DNA of 64,000 nt, from the NCBI RefSeq assembly GCF_009697385.1, contig NZ_VUNL01000002.1, forward strand, positions 124,001 through 188,000, written 5' to 3'. The position numbers and the translations under genes were made by a program. This document shows positions 24,401 through 33,549 of the stretch, piece after piece. Within the stretch, counting starts at the first letter, position 1. Every line of letters begins with the position of its first letter. The stretch is from Wylensekiella montiformis. GTDB lineage: Bacteria; Bacillota; Negativicutes; Selenomonadales; Selenomonadaceae. The notes beneath the pieces are model-generated. The model was not told where the DNA came from, did no database searches, and saw nothing but the letters and a program-made list of their open reading frames with translations.

Positions 24401-24952
24401 GATTTCCTTTGTATCCGGATCCTTGTAGTAACAGGGATCATCCGACCAGTCCGCATGATAGACCGCGCCCTTCTTGGGGATGATCCGGTCACCCTTGCGA
24501 AAAAAGCGATCCGGAAAAATCTGATACATCACGGCATGCTTGAACCAGTCCGGCGTCACCGCGCCTTTATTGTAAACCGTAATCTGAAAGGACGGCGGCA
24601 CATGATCATAAACTTCGCCGGGACCGCCCAACTGATCCGGATTATTGCCGTAATAGCAGGTCCCGCTGCTCGTATCGATGATGAAATAATACCAGAGCAG
24701 GCATCCCTTTTCCGGCAATTCCAGCTCTGCCCGATAAAACTTTTCCTTGGACGAATCATCATCCCGGGTCGAAAGCGCAACCAATTTTTCTCCTGTTTTT
24801 TCATGCCAAACGCGGAGCAGGACATTGCCGATCTGCTGCGGTGTACGCAGACGGATTCCTAGTCGAATGACGGAACCTGCTTCCGCTGCCCCGATTGGAG
24901 ATCGGAAATAGACATTGCGGGAGTCATGCTCGACTTCGCTCTTATCCAGCAT
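21497..24952 (-). CDS. Bifunctional GH13 alpha-amylase/debranching-like enzyme fused to GH77 4-alpha-glucanotransferase
   Basis: A 1151-aa fusion. Residues 1-125 form a CBM34/N-type beta domain. Residues about 130-645 are a GH13 catalytic domain with ILDGVFSHTG, GWRLDVIDE (nucleophile D351), LIGEVWED (acid/base E380) and LIGSHDVQR (D455), closest in layout to neopullulanase/cyclomaltodextrinase. From about 660 to the end is a full MalQ: ILLHPTSLPSKYGIGDLG, VRIDHFRGFESFW (nucleophile), LVAEDLGIITDEVE and TGTHDNNTTVGWY. Both catalytic sets are complete. It probably trims glycogen branches and disproportionates the maltodextrins produced. The start is the ATG at 24952, six nt after GGAGAG. It is the last gene of the glg operon, 74 bp after glgA. 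Confidence 0.92.
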   Translation of the reverse strand: MLDKSEVEHDSRNVYFRSPIGAAEAGSVIRLGIRLRTPQQIGNVLLRVWHEKTGEKLVALSTRDDDSSKEKFYRAELELPEKGCLLWYYFIIDTSSGTCYYGNNPDQLGGPGEVYDHVPPSFQITVYNKGAVTPDWFKHAVMYQIFPDRFFRKGDRIIPKKGAVYHADWSDDPCYYKDPDTKEIVAYDFFGGNLQGIEEKLDYLCELGISVIYLNPVFESESNHHYDTGDYHKIDPILGTNEAFHHLVETAREKGIRIILDGVFSHTGSNSRYFNRAGQYDTVGAFQSKKSPYYEWYHFRNFPQEYDSWWNFNTLPNVTETTPSYMDFIIHDPDSVLHHWMKEGIAGWRLDVIDELPEPFSQAFYAELKKTDPEAVLIGEVWEDASHKVAYGVPREYLCGQEMDSAMNYPLRGILFDYLLGHQDGQMILRRLESLRENYPAENFYAMMNLIGSHDVQRAITLLGEAAYYDGMPAVEQSRSRLEKAQYNLGLARVMMASLWQMTYPGVPCIYYGDEIGMQGFKDPYNRRPYPWEDGDLYLRGWYKKIIRLRNEHAALQTGVLLPLYGEGDTIAYARVIRGGQDVFGHAAEDEAFIAAFNRSRTETHTLVLDVSDFADGVFADALGGGASYPVQRGKVSVRLEPLKGLLLERKQQKRHFDRQAGILLHPTSLPSKYGIGDLGKEAYRFVDFLKKAGQKIWQVLPLGPVDHIGYSPYQSSSAFAGNPLLIDLDELIRQDWLSAAEARVPFAASSSFVDFEWVRNFKTKALKKAWLKFQKMADNHSDYQEFCRKEDYWLADFALFTAAKKEFRGAAWMDWPESIRRRDPAALAGLARRLEDSIGLVKFEQYLFHRQWRQLHEYARKQGIRILGDMPIFLAQDSADVWAAQDLFDLNPDGTAHTVAGVPPDYFSATGQLWGNPQYNWEAMKKNGYDWWKRRFRKLYEWTDVVRIDHFRGFESFWEIDGKAETAVNGRWVPGPGKAFFDVLREELGDMPLVAEDLGIITDEVEALRDACGFPGMKVLQFLLHFNEQGRLGFVAPENSVVYTGTHDNNTTVGWYLRDLDDPTRPAIADMLHVRSDRPQEIVKGLIEFAYASDARLAVIPMQDVLQLDERSRMNTPGTVGLNWRWRLKPEYLLAADPEHLHELCRKYGR

Positions 24953-25026
24953 CAAAATCTCTCCTTTTTGTTTCGGTTCCCATCAGAACCGGGCGGCAGA
25001 AGCTCTCTGCCGCCTGTTCAGATGGC

Positions 25027-26463
25027 TCACTCGGACAGCAGCCGTTTGTAAAGCGCCTTGTATTCTCCGGCTGATTTTTTCCAGCTGAAATCCGACCGCA
25101 TCGCATTTTCCACAATATGCTGCCATTCTGCGAAATTTTCATAGGCACTCAGGGCACGCTTCAGTGCATACATCATTTCATGTGCATTATAGTTGGAAAA
25201 AACAAAGCCGTTTCCGGTATTGGTATATTTGTCATACTGCTGCACCGTATCTTTCAGCCCGCCTGTCTCACGGACAACCGGAACAGCCCCATAACGCATG
25301 GCAATCAGCTGACCGATACCGCACGGCTCATAATCCGACGGCATCAGGAAAATATCCGCAGCCGCATAAATTCGCTGAGCCAGTTCATTGGAAAAACGAA
25401 TATTTGCCGACACCTTGGTCGGGAAGCGCCAGGCCAGCCCCCGGAACCACTCCTCATAAACGTTGTCCCCCGTCCCAAGCAATACAAACTGGATGTTTTC
25501 ATGCTGAAGGATCTCATCCATCATGCGCACGATAAGATCCAGTCCTTTGTTGGGAACCAGGCGCGACACCACAGCGACGAGAGGAATACGCCGATTGGAC
25601 GGCAGTCCCAGCAAATTCTGCAGTTCCGTTTTATTGTCCGCCTTGCGGTCGCGGCTGTCCACATCATACGTTTCAAACAAATTTTTATCCGTCGCCGGAT
25701 CATAAACCGAATAATCGATCCCGTTGACGATACCGAACAGCGTATCCTGACGGCTGCGCAGCAATCCATCCAAATGCTCGCCGAAATATTCGTATTGAAT
25801 CTCCTGCGCATACGTCCTGCTTACCGTGGAAATGTAATCCGCATAAACGATTCCGCCCTTCATAAAGTTCACGGCATCGTAGAATTCCAAATCTCCGTTA
25901 TTGAAGTATTTCCAATCCAGCCCCAGCACATCATTCATGATTTCTTTCGGGAATACGCCCTGATATTTCAGATTATGGATGGTATAAAGCGTACGAATGT
26001 CCCGGTAACGCCGATCCCCGCCATGCTCCAGTTTCAGGAACACGTTAACCAATCCCGTATGCCAGTCATTCGTATGGATAACATCCGGCCAGAAATCCAT
26101 GGCGGGAAGCAGATTCAGAACAGCACGGCAGAAGAACGAAAACCGTTCCGCATCATCGTCATAACCGTAAAATCCCTCACGGTCAAAATACTCCTGATTA
26201 TCCACAAAATAGTAGGTGATACCGTTCCATTCGTATTGATCCAGCCCGACGTACTTCATACGCCAGGCCACAGGGATCTCGCCGTCATAGACATGTTTCA
26301 TGGCATTACGGTACGACGCATCGATTTTGCCAAACTTCGGCAGGATGACCCGGACATCGATTCCTTCCTGCTGCAATGCCTGCGGCAATGACCCGGCCAC
26401 ATCGGCCAGGCCTCCCGTCTTTGCAAAGGGGACGGCTTCTGATGCTACATAAAGAACTTTCAT
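25027..26463 (-). CDS. glgA: Glycogen synthase (ADP-glucose)
   Basis: Extends alpha-1,4-glucan chains from ADP-glucose (GT5). The 478-aa length is standard. N-terminal MKVLYVASEAVPFAKTGGLA contains the KTGGL substrate loop, followed by DVIHTNDWHTGL and, in the C-terminal Rossmann domain, VSRLVPNKGLDLI and LMPSDYEPCGIGQLIAMRYG with the conserved catalytic-site glutamate and cysteine. The ATG at 26463 is seven nt after GAGGAGG; upstream in-frame sequence belongs to glgB. Operon position 5, only 13 bp after glgB. Confidence 0.97.
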   Translation of the reverse strand: MKVLYVASEAVPFAKTGGLADVAGSLPQALQQEGIDVRVILPKFGKIDASYRNAMKHVYDGEIPVAWRMKYVGLDQYEWNGITYYFVDNQEYFDREGFYGYDDDAERFSFFCRAVLNLLPAMDFWPDVIHTNDWHTGLVNVFLKLEHGGDRRYRDIRTLYTIHNLKYQGVFPKEIMNDVLGLDWKYFNNGDLEFYDAVNFMKGGIVYADYISTVSRTYAQEIQYEYFGEHLDGLLRSRQDTLFGIVNGIDYSVYDPATDKNLFETYDVDSRDRKADNKTELQNLLGLPSNRRIPLVAVVSRLVPNKGLDLIVRMMDEILQHENIQFVLLGTGDNVYEEWFRGLAWRFPTKVSANIRFSNELAQRIYAAADIFLMPSDYEPCGIGQLIAMRYGAVPVVRETGGLKDTVQQYDKYTNTGNGFVFSNYNAHEMMYALKRALSAYENFAEWQHIVENAMRSDFSWKKSAGEYKALYKRLLSE

Positions 26464-26476
26464 TCGTGATCCTCCT

Positions 26477-28579
26477 CTATTTTTTCCCGGCAAGACTGCG
26501 GCTTTTCCCAGCTGCTGTCCTGCCGACAGTATGCTTCCTGCGTTTTGTTCGCGATTCGCCGGCTGTCTTCTTCCCGGTTTTGACGCCACCGGACGCAGCA
26601 GCCGGACCAGCTGCTGCCTTCCGTGCGCCCGGCGTCTCATTAGCTGCGCCCCGCGATCTTTCCGGCAGACCGGCTGAGAGCTGACGCATCCGGCGCAGAT
26701 AAAGGACCGCCATTGGCGGCACAGTCAGGACGACCGACTGCTCGCGGCTATGCCATGGAACATCCTGACTAGGAATATCCCCCGGATTCTTCACCCCGCT
26801 GCCGCCGAACCTTTCCTCATCCGAGTTGAATACCTCCTGATAGATGCCCGGCTCTGGTACGCCAATGCGGTAATCATAACGCACTTCCGGCGTAAAATTG
26901 CATACAGCCACCAAAAAATCTTCCCGGTCCTCGGCCCGCCGCAAAAAAGTCACGATGCTGTTTTCGCTGTCGTTGCAATCAATCCACTGAAAGCCATTCC
27001 AATCAAAATCCACCTGCCACAGCGCCTTGTTGTCACAATAAAATGCGTTGATCGCACGGGAATATGCCTGCATTTTTGCATGCATCTCATACTGCTGTAC
27101 CAGATGCCAGTCCAGACTGTCATCGTATTTCCATTCAATAAACTGGCCAAATTCTCCGCCCATGAACAGCAATTTCTTGCCGGGATGTGCCATCCAGTAA
27201 CCGAAAAAGGCACGCAGGCCGGCAAACTTCTGCCAATAATCTCCCGGCATTTTGCTGATCAGTGAACACTTTCCGTGCACGACCTCATCATGGGAAAGAG
27301 GCAGGACAAAATTCTCGGAAAAGGCATACATAAACGAGAACGTGACCTTATCATGATTCCATTTCCGGTAAATCGGATCCAGACTCATGTACTTCAGCAT
27401 GTCATTCATCCAGCCCATATTCCACTTATAATTAAAGCCCATGCCGCCCATATAGACAGGCCGGGAAATAAGCGGCCAGGAGGTAGATTCTTCCGCGATC
27501 ATCAGCGCCTGCGGATGATACTGGAAAATGGCTGCATTCAGCTTGCGCAGAAATTCCATTGCTTCCAGATTGCCCGTCTCCCCGTATTTATTCGGCGTCC
27601 ATTCCCCATCCTTTCGTCCATAGTTCAGATAGAGCATATTCGCCACGGCATCGATGCGCAGTCCGTCAATATGAAACTCATCGAACCAGAACATGGCGTT
27701 GGAGATCAGGAAACTTTGAACCTCCGTCCGTCCATAGTCGAAATTCGTCGTCCCCCATTCCCAATTCTCGGCCCGCTGTTCGTTGTCAGATTCATAAAGG
27801 TTCTGACCATCAAAGCGGCGGAGGCCCTGCTCATCCTTGCAGAAATGTCCCGGAACCCAGTCCATGATGACCCCAATTCCGCTTTGATGCGCCCGATCCA
27901 CCAAATAGCGGAAATCATCCGGCGCGCCATAGCGGCTGGTCACCGCATAATAACCAGTCGCCTGATATCCCCATGACCCGTCAAACGGATGCTCGCACAG
28001 CGGCATGAATTCAATATGCGTATAGTGCATGTCCCGAGCATAATCCACCAGCTGATCCGCCAATTCACGATAAGACAGATATTCGCCGTCAGCATTGCGC
28101 CGCCAAGAACCCGCATGCACCTCATAGATGAGCATCGGCCGCTCATAGGAGGATTCCTGCCGTTTGCGGTCCATCCAGCTCTGATCCTGCCAGTCATAAT
28201 GACTCATATCATAAACGCGGGATGCCGTCGCCGGCTTTTTCTCCGCAAAAAATCCATACGGATCCGCTTTCATGATATACGGGCCGCCCCATTGCGGCTC
28301 AATCGCATATTTATAAACCGCACCTTCCGGCACATCTGGAACAAAGCACGCCCAGATTTCGCCATCTTCCAGACGCGTCATCGGATGCGACTCTTCATTC
28401 CAATCGTTAAAATCACCTGTCACGCGAACGGATCGGGCATGCGGTGCCCAAACGGCAAACCGAACGCCCCGCCGACCGTTTTTCTCCACAAAATGAGCAC
28501 CGAGCATCTCATACGCACGATAATTTGTACCCTGATGAAAGAGATACCGGTCAAACTCACTGATATCGGATGTTTTCAC
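26477..28579 (-). CDS. glgB: 1,4-alpha-glucan branching enzyme with a basic C-terminal tail
   Basis: Makes the alpha-1,6 branches of glycogen (GH13). It has an N-terminal CBM48 (HFVEKNGRRGVRFAVWAPHA, VTGDFNDW), then the catalytic barrel with DWVPGHF, GLRIDAVANMLYL (nucleophile), MIAEESTSWP (acid/base) and LPLSHDEVVHGK, and a C-terminal beta domain ending ESVVL-type sequence and MAVLYLRR near residue 630. The last 70 residues are unusual for GlgB: an Ala/Gly/Lys/Arg-rich tail with GVKTGKKTAGESRTKRRKH and a GKSRSLAGKK end. The start is GTG at 28579 after a GAGGGGGG-type SD. Operon position 4. Confidence 0.96.
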   Translation of the reverse strand: MKTSDISEFDRYLFHQGTNYRAYEMLGAHFVEKNGRRGVRFAVWAPHARSVRVTGDFNDWNEESHPMTRLEDGEIWACFVPDVPEGAVYKYAIEPQWGGPYIMKADPYGFFAEKKPATASRVYDMSHYDWQDQSWMDRKRQESSYERPMLIYEVHAGSWRRNADGEYLSYRELADQLVDYARDMHYTHIEFMPLCEHPFDGSWGYQATGYYAVTSRYGAPDDFRYLVDRAHQSGIGVIMDWVPGHFCKDEQGLRRFDGQNLYESDNEQRAENWEWGTTNFDYGRTEVQSFLISNAMFWFDEFHIDGLRIDAVANMLYLNYGRKDGEWTPNKYGETGNLEAMEFLRKLNAAIFQYHPQALMIAEESTSWPLISRPVYMGGMGFNYKWNMGWMNDMLKYMSLDPIYRKWNHDKVTFSFMYAFSENFVLPLSHDEVVHGKCSLISKMPGDYWQKFAGLRAFFGYWMAHPGKKLLFMGGEFGQFIEWKYDDSLDWHLVQQYEMHAKMQAYSRAINAFYCDNKALWQVDFDWNGFQWIDCNDSENSIVTFLRRAEDREDFLVAVCNFTPEVRYDYRIGVPEPGIYQEVFNSDEERFGGSGVKNPGDIPSQDVPWHSREQSVVLTVPPMAVLYLRRMRQLSAGLPERSRGAANETPGARKAAAGPAAASGGVKTGKKTAGESRTKRRKHTVGRTAAGKSRSLAGKK

Positions 28580-28647
28580 TATAAGCCCCCCTCTGCCTGC
28601 TCCTTAGCAGAACAGGATTCCCCCACTGCCCGTTCCGCTGCTTCCTG

Positions 28648-31116
28648 TCACGAAATCACGACTGGCTTGACCTGCCAGATTTCACTGGCGTACTCATCGA
28701 TGGTCCGGTCCGATGAAAACCGGCCGGAGTTGGCGATATTAACGGCTGACGATTTCAGCCAGTGATACCTGTCGCGGTAACGGCGCATAATTTCCTCATG
28801 TGCCGCTGCGTAGGCATCAAAATCCTTCAAGATGAAGAACTCATCATTGGCATGCACAAGATAATCGAACAGAGACTGGAAATTTCCAAATGTCCCATCC
28901 GTCAGCTGATTAACCACAGTCCGCACCCGCTCATTTGTATTGTATTCCGCCCACGCCGAATACGTACCCGTCGCATAATAATTCAAAACCTCCTCTGCTT
29001 TCAGGCCGAAAATCACGCAGTGTTCATCGCCGCCTACCGCATCGCGTATTTCCACATTGGCTCCGTCCAGCGTTCCCAGCGTAATCGCACCATTCATCAT
29101 GAATTTCATATTGCCGGTACCGGATGCTTCCTTCGATGCCGTAGAAATCTGCTCGCTGACATCTGCAGCCGGATAAACGATCTCGCCAATCGATACGCCA
29201 AAATTTTCAATGAATACCACCTTGATCCTGCCTTTTACCAGCGGATCGTTATTGATGCGGTCTGCCACAGCATTGATCAGCCGAATCGTCTCCTTGGCGA
29301 TATAATACCCCGGAGCCGCCTTGCCGCCGAAGATATAGGTCGTCGGCAGCATATCAAAGCTCCGATCCGTCCGGATGCGATGATACTGGTACATGATATG
29401 CAAAACATTCATGAGCTGACGCTTATACGAATGGATGCGCTTCACCTGAATATCAAAAAGGGAATCAGGATCGACCTCCATGTGATTATGCTCCCGGATA
29501 TAGGCGGCCAGCGCCTCTTTTCTGAGATGCTTGATCTTGCCCAGCTCTGCCAGAAACGGCTTATCCTCCACATAGTCATTGAGCAGATCCAGCTGCTCCG
29601 GATGGCGGTGCCAGCGGCGGCTGCCTATGGTCGATGTAATGAGCACATCGAGTTCCGGATTTGCCCCCATCAGCCAACGGCGATGCGTAATGCCATTGGT
29701 TTTGTTGTTGAACATTTTCGGGTTGTACTCATAAAAATCATGCAGCGTCGTGGTCTTGAGAATCTCCGTATGAATAGCGGCGACGCCATTGACGCTGTGA
29801 CCGCCGACAATGGCCAGCCGGGCCATATGCACCATGCCGTCCTGAATAATGGACAGCGCATGGACCTTTTCTTCATGATGCGGATAGCGTGCCCGCACTT
29901 CCTCCAGATGCCGGCGGTTAATCTCATCAATGATCATATAGATACGCGGCAGCAGCGGACGGAACATATCGACCGGCCATTTTTCCAGCGCCTCAGGCAT
30001 GATCGTATGATTCGTATAGGCAATCGTATTCCTCGTAATATTCCATGCCTCTTCCCATCCCAGATTTTCCTCATCGACCAAAATGCGCATGAGCTCCGCC
30101 ACAGCGACAGCCGGATGCGTATCATTGATGTGAATGGCAACTTTTTGCGCAAAAGCATGAATATCCATTCCGGATTTCTTATAGTGCCGGACAATGCTCT
30201 GAACGCCGGCCGATGTCATGAAATATTCCTGAATCAGGCGCATGCGGCGGCCGTCATAGGTACTGTCATCCGGATAAAGATAGCGCGTGATGCTTTCGAC
30301 AAACGTCCGATAATCCTGTTTCTGACGCATCTGCTCCTGCGTGAGCATCCCATAATCGGAAAAATCGCGATTGACCTCGGCATTCCAAAGGCGCAGGGTA
30401 TTGACCGTATTGTTGTGGTAGCCGACGATCGGTACATCATACGGAACAGCCATAACAATCATTGGATTTTCATAAACCAGCTTAAGACTGCCGTCGTCCA
30501 TTTTTTTCATATAGGCATTGCCATTGAACTTCACATCGATGGCCTTATCCGGTTTCCGATATTCCCAAGCAAAGCCGTCTTTCAGCCAGTTATCCGGTAT
30601 TTCCACCTGATTGCCGTTGATGATTTTCTGCTCGAACAACCCATACTGATAGCGAATGCTGCATCCATGCCCCGGCAGCCGATGCGCGGCCATGGAATCG
30701 ATAAAGCAGGCTGCCAGACGGCCCAGCCCACCATTTCCCAAACCGGCATCCGGCTCCTCTTCATAAGTACGGGAAAGCTCCAGATGAAAGTCGTCCAGCA
30801 CCTCACGCACCGCCTCTTCGATACCGAGGTTGATAAGGTTCGACTTCAGCAGCCGCCCCATCAGAAATTCAATGGAAAAATAATAAATCTGCTTCTCCTG
30901 CCGTTCGGCATAAGTTTTGTTGGTCTTTATCCAGTTATCCGATATATATTGCTTGGCCGTGGCGGCCACGGTCTGATAGATCTCATTCATCGTAAGCTCA
31001 TTGAGTTCGCGCCCCCACATGATGTGAGCCGTATTGACGAAGCGCAGCTTCAGTCCTTCTTTCAGCTGCTCAAACTCCCTACTTCTCTGCTTCTTTTCTT
31101 TCTTTTCCTTTGCCAA
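28648..31116 (-). CDS. glgP: Glycogen/alpha-glucan phosphorylase
   Basis: PLP-dependent GT35 enzyme releasing glucose-1-phosphate from glycogen ends. The 822-aa length is normal. Signatures: GLGNGGLGRLAACFIDSMA, KIHNDTHPA-type IHINDTHPAVAVAELMR, and the PLP-lysine region EASGTGNMKFMMNGAITLGT. The start is TTG at 31116, eight nt after AAGGGAG; the ATG at 31143 lacks an SD and places this GGGAG inside the reading frame. The N-terminus is strongly basic (AKEKKEKKQRSR). Operon position 3. A long inverted repeat lies in the 115-bp gap to glgD and may affect its translation or mRNA stability. Confidence 0.96.
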   Translation of the reverse strand: MAKEKKEKKQRSREFEQLKEGLKLRFVNTAHIMWGRELNELTMNEIYQTVAATAKQYISDNWIKTNKTYAERQEKQIYYFSIEFLMGRLLKSNLINLGIEEAVREVLDDFHLELSRTYEEEPDAGLGNGGLGRLAACFIDSMAAHRLPGHGCSIRYQYGLFEQKIINGNQVEIPDNWLKDGFAWEYRKPDKAIDVKFNGNAYMKKMDDGSLKLVYENPMIVMAVPYDVPIVGYHNNTVNTLRLWNAEVNRDFSDYGMLTQEQMRQKQDYRTFVESITRYLYPDDSTYDGRRMRLIQEYFMTSAGVQSIVRHYKKSGMDIHAFAQKVAIHINDTHPAVAVAELMRILVDEENLGWEEAWNITRNTIAYTNHTIMPEALEKWPVDMFRPLLPRIYMIIDEINRRHLEEVRARYPHHEEKVHALSIIQDGMVHMARLAIVGGHSVNGVAAIHTEILKTTTLHDFYEYNPKMFNNKTNGITHRRWLMGANPELDVLITSTIGSRRWHRHPEQLDLLNDYVEDKPFLAELGKIKHLRKEALAAYIREHNHMEVDPDSLFDIQVKRIHSYKRQLMNVLHIMYQYHRIRTDRSFDMLPTTYIFGGKAAPGYYIAKETIRLINAVADRINNDPLVKGRIKVVFIENFGVSIGEIVYPAADVSEQISTASKEASGTGNMKFMMNGAITLGTLDGANVEIRDAVGGDEHCVIFGLKAEEVLNYYATGTYSAWAEYNTNERVRTVVNQLTDGTFGNFQSLFDYLVHANDEFFILKDFDAYAAAHEEIMRRYRDRYHWLKSSAVNIANSGRFSSDRTIDEYASEIWQVKPVVIS

Positions 31117-31167
31117 AAAAAACACTCCCTTTTGGCCAGACATTACACTGAACGGTAAAATAGAAAC

Positions 31168-31221
31168 GGCCGTTGTAACCTTCGCCTGCTATAGCAAACA
31201 ACACAGCTCCTTACAACGGCC
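31168..31221 (-). repeat. Long-range inverted repeat in the glgD-glgP gap
   Basis: Perfect 11-bp arms GGCCGTTGTAA (31168-31178) and TTACAACGGCC (31211-31221) enclose 32 nt that contain a GCTATAGC palindrome. On the minus-strand mRNA the structure lies about 10 nt after the glgD stop and 50 nt before the glgP start. There is no T-tract, so it is not a standard terminator. An mRNA processing or attenuation element is possible. Confidence 0.55.
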
Positions 31222-31231
31222 TGTACCAACA

Positions 31232-32344
31232 TCAGATCACGACATTTTTGGTGACAATCAGCGGATAATTCTGCGCTCCCTTGAGCCATTTTTCCTTCGT
31301 AATCACCACATTCTTATCACAAATCACATTTTCAATCAAGGTTCCATCCTGAATATCGCACTTCTGCATGATAATGGAATTTTTGATCTTGACTCCTTTC
31401 CCGACTTTGACGCCACGGAACAAAATGCTGTTCTCCACCTCGCCGCGTATGATGCATCCATTGGCGATCAGCGAATTGCGGACATCTGCCGTTTCCTTAT
31501 ACTGAACCGGCACTTCATCTTTCACTTTGGTGTAAATGGAACGATCCCCCATAAAAAGCTCTTCCCAGATTTTCGGATGAAGTACGTCCATATTCGATCT
31601 ATAATATGCTGCAGTGGAATCTACATGGGCCACATAACCATCATGCTCGCAGGCAAAAATATTATATTCGCCGACGCGGCGGATGATCCCGTCCATCAGA
31701 AGATCCTGCCCGCCATGTTCATAGGTATAGCGGACCATTTCAACAAAGACACGCTTCTCCATCAGATAAATACTCATTGCCACCTTGGAACCATCGTAAA
31801 CCGCCGGCTTTTCAGAAATATCTGTAACCAGACCATTTTCCGCCGTTTCCAAAACAACGTTGCGGCCCACGGTTTCTTCGGAAGCGGTATGATAGATCAT
31901 GGTAATATCCGCATTCGTATTCTGGTGAAAACGCAGCATCTCGTTGAAGTCAATATTGTATACAAAGCTCCCGCTCGTCAGCAAAACATATTTCTGCGTG
32001 CCATGTTCAAAAAAATCCAGATTGTGATAAAAATTTTTCAAATCGCCCTTGCGGTTCAATCCCTCCTGCTGCGGCGCCGGAAGATAAAACAAGCCATCAT
32101 GGCGGCGGGCCAGATCCCAGTCCTTGCCGGAGCGCAGATGATCCAGCACGGAACGCGGTTCATCCGGCAGCATAATCCCAACATTCTGAATCCCGGAATT
32201 GACCATGCTGGATAAAGTAAAATCGATCAGCCGATAGCGTCCAGCGAAGGGGACCGACTCAACAGACCGCCGGTCCGTCAGTTCGCGAATCAGGCTGTTA
32301 TCCTCCTGCAGATTGATAATTCCCATTACTGTTTTCAATTTCAT
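31232..32344 (-). CDS. glgD: GlgD subunit of glucose-1-phosphate adenylyltransferase
   Basis: Firmicute-type second subunit of ADP-glucose pyrophosphorylase, which forms a complex with GlgC and raises or modulates activity. The nucleotidyltransferase fold is recognisable (GIINLQEDNSLIRELTDRRS, VPFAGRYRLIDFTLSSMVNS) but the GGxGxRL loop is replaced, as is usual in GlgD. The C-terminal left-handed beta-helix ends VICDKNVVITKEKWLKG. The canonical start MKLKTVMG at 32344 gives 370 aa. An in-frame ATG at 32395 overlaps the glgC stop as TGATG and would add 17 residues by translational coupling. Operon position 2. Confidence 0.93.
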   Translation of the reverse strand: MKLKTVMGIINLQEDNSLIRELTDRRSVESVPFAGRYRLIDFTLSSMVNSGIQNVGIMLPDEPRSVLDHLRSGKDWDLARRHDGLFYLPAPQQEGLNRKGDLKNFYHNLDFFEHGTQKYVLLTSGSFVYNIDFNEMLRFHQNTNADITMIYHTASEETVGRNVVLETAENGLVTDISEKPAVYDGSKVAMSIYLMEKRVFVEMVRYTYEHGGQDLLMDGIIRRVGEYNIFACEHDGYVAHVDSTAAYYRSNMDVLHPKIWEELFMGDRSIYTKVKDEVPVQYKETADVRNSLIANGCIIRGEVENSILFRGVKVGKGVKIKNSIIMQKCDIQDGTLIENVICDKNVVITKEKWLKGAQNYPLIVTKNVVI

Positions 32345-32394
32345 CCACTCCGATCCTGCAATATCCATGTAACGGGGCTGCGGAAAATACGCCA

Positions 32395-33549
32395 TCAGCC
32401 GGCCTGCTTGCTTCCCGCTTCCGAAAGGACCGTTTCGCCCTCCGCCAGCACGGCGATCGCGCCCTTTTCGCCGGCAATTTTTGCGTTCTCCGCCACCTCG
32501 CAGTTCTGTGCAAGAATCGCATAATCGACCACAGCATGATCGCGGATCACCGTCGACGGCATAATCACCGAATTGGAAACTCTGGCTCCCCGGCCTATAC
32601 GCACACCCGGGAATATCACTGAATTGACCACTTCTCCCAAAACCATCGAGCCTTCACTGACCATCGAATTTTTAACCTTAGCGTCCGGTCCGACATAATG
32701 CGGTGGCATCGAGGGGTTCGAGGAGTAGATCTTCCAATCGCCGTTAAGTTCAAAAGGCGGAACATCCTGCAGCAAATCCATATTTGCCTGCCAAAGGCTT
32801 TCAATCGTCCCTACATCCTTCCAGTATCCGTCAAAGGCATACGAGAAAAGACGCGCTTTGTCTGACAGCATCTTCGGAATAATATTCTTCCCGAAGTCAT
32901 GGCTGCTCGTTTCATCCCGGGCATCCTCTTCGAGATATTTCTCCAGAAAATTCTTGTTGAAGATATAAATTCCCATCGAAGCCAGATTGCTCTTCGGATT
33001 CGACGGTTTTTCCTCAAACGCTTCAATCCGCCCTGCCTTGTCCGTATTCATAATGCCGAAACGGGGCGCTTCCTCCCATGGAACTTCAATGACGCCAATC
33101 GTCGCTTCGGCCTTATTCATCTTATGCGCCTCAAGCATCCAGGAATAATCCATCGTGTAAATGTGATCGCCCGAAAGAATCAATACATATTCCGGATCTG
33201 CCATATCGATGAAATTCATATTCTGATAAATAGCATCTGCCGTTCCACGATACCAGTCCGCCCCTTTTTCCCGGGCATACGGCGGCAGGATAAAGACCCC
33301 GCCTTCCTTCTTATCCAGATCCCAGGCGCTGCCGGAAGCCAGATAATTATGAAGCTCCAGCGGACGGTACTGCGTCAGGACACCGACCTTATCTATGCCG
33401 GAATTCGCGCAATTACTCAAAGGAAAATCAATAATGCGATATTTCCCGCCAAACGGCACAGCCGGTTTCGCAATTTTTTTCGTCAGCGCTCCCAGACGGC
33501 TGCCTTGACCGCCAGCCAGGATCATTGCCAAGCATTCTGTCTTTCTCAT
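32395..33549 (-). CDS. glgC: Glucose-1-phosphate adenylyltransferase catalytic subunit
   Basis: Makes ADP-glucose, the committed step of glycogen synthesis. The 384-aa length is typical. Catalytic loop [15 protein letters not shown], then [47 protein letters not shown] with the metal-binding aspartate, [10 protein letters not shown], and a C-terminal hexapeptide-repeat beta-helix. The ATG at 33549 is seven nt after AAGGGGG; the in-frame extension to 33651 has no support. First gene of the operon glgC-glgD-glgP-glgB-glgA-fusion, with promoter-like elements upstream. Confidence 0.97.
   Translation of the reverse strand: MRKTECLAMILAGGQGSRLGALTKKIAKPAVPFGGKYRIIDFPLSNCANSGIDKVGVLTQYRPLELHNYLASGSAWDLDKKEGGVFILPPYAREKGADWYRGTADAIYQNMNFIDMADPEYVLILSGDHIYTMDYSWMLEAHKMNKAEATIGVIEVPWEEAPRFGIMNTDKAGRIEAFEEKPSNPKSNLASMGIYIFNKNFLEKYLEEDARDETSSHDFGKNIIPKMLSDKARLFSYAFDGYWKDVGTIESLWQANMDLLQDVPPFELNGDWKIYSSNPSMPPHYVGPDAKVKNSMVSEGSMVLGEVVNSVIFPGVRIGRGARVSNSVIMPSTVIRDHAVVDYAILAQNCEVAENAKIAGEKGAIAVLAEGETVLSEAGSKQAG

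Noticed and set aside
26464-26640. N-terminal extension of GlgA to 537 aa
   Set aside because: The added residues overlap the 3' end of glgB, and the ATG at 26463 has an excellent SD.
28762-31158. A 798-codon open frame on the plus strand opposite glgP
   Set aside because: It is antisense to a perfect glycogen phosphorylase. The translated sequence is His/Ile/Arg-rich with no domain, and the plus-strand start has no SD. Long antisense frames are frequent here because of codon bias.
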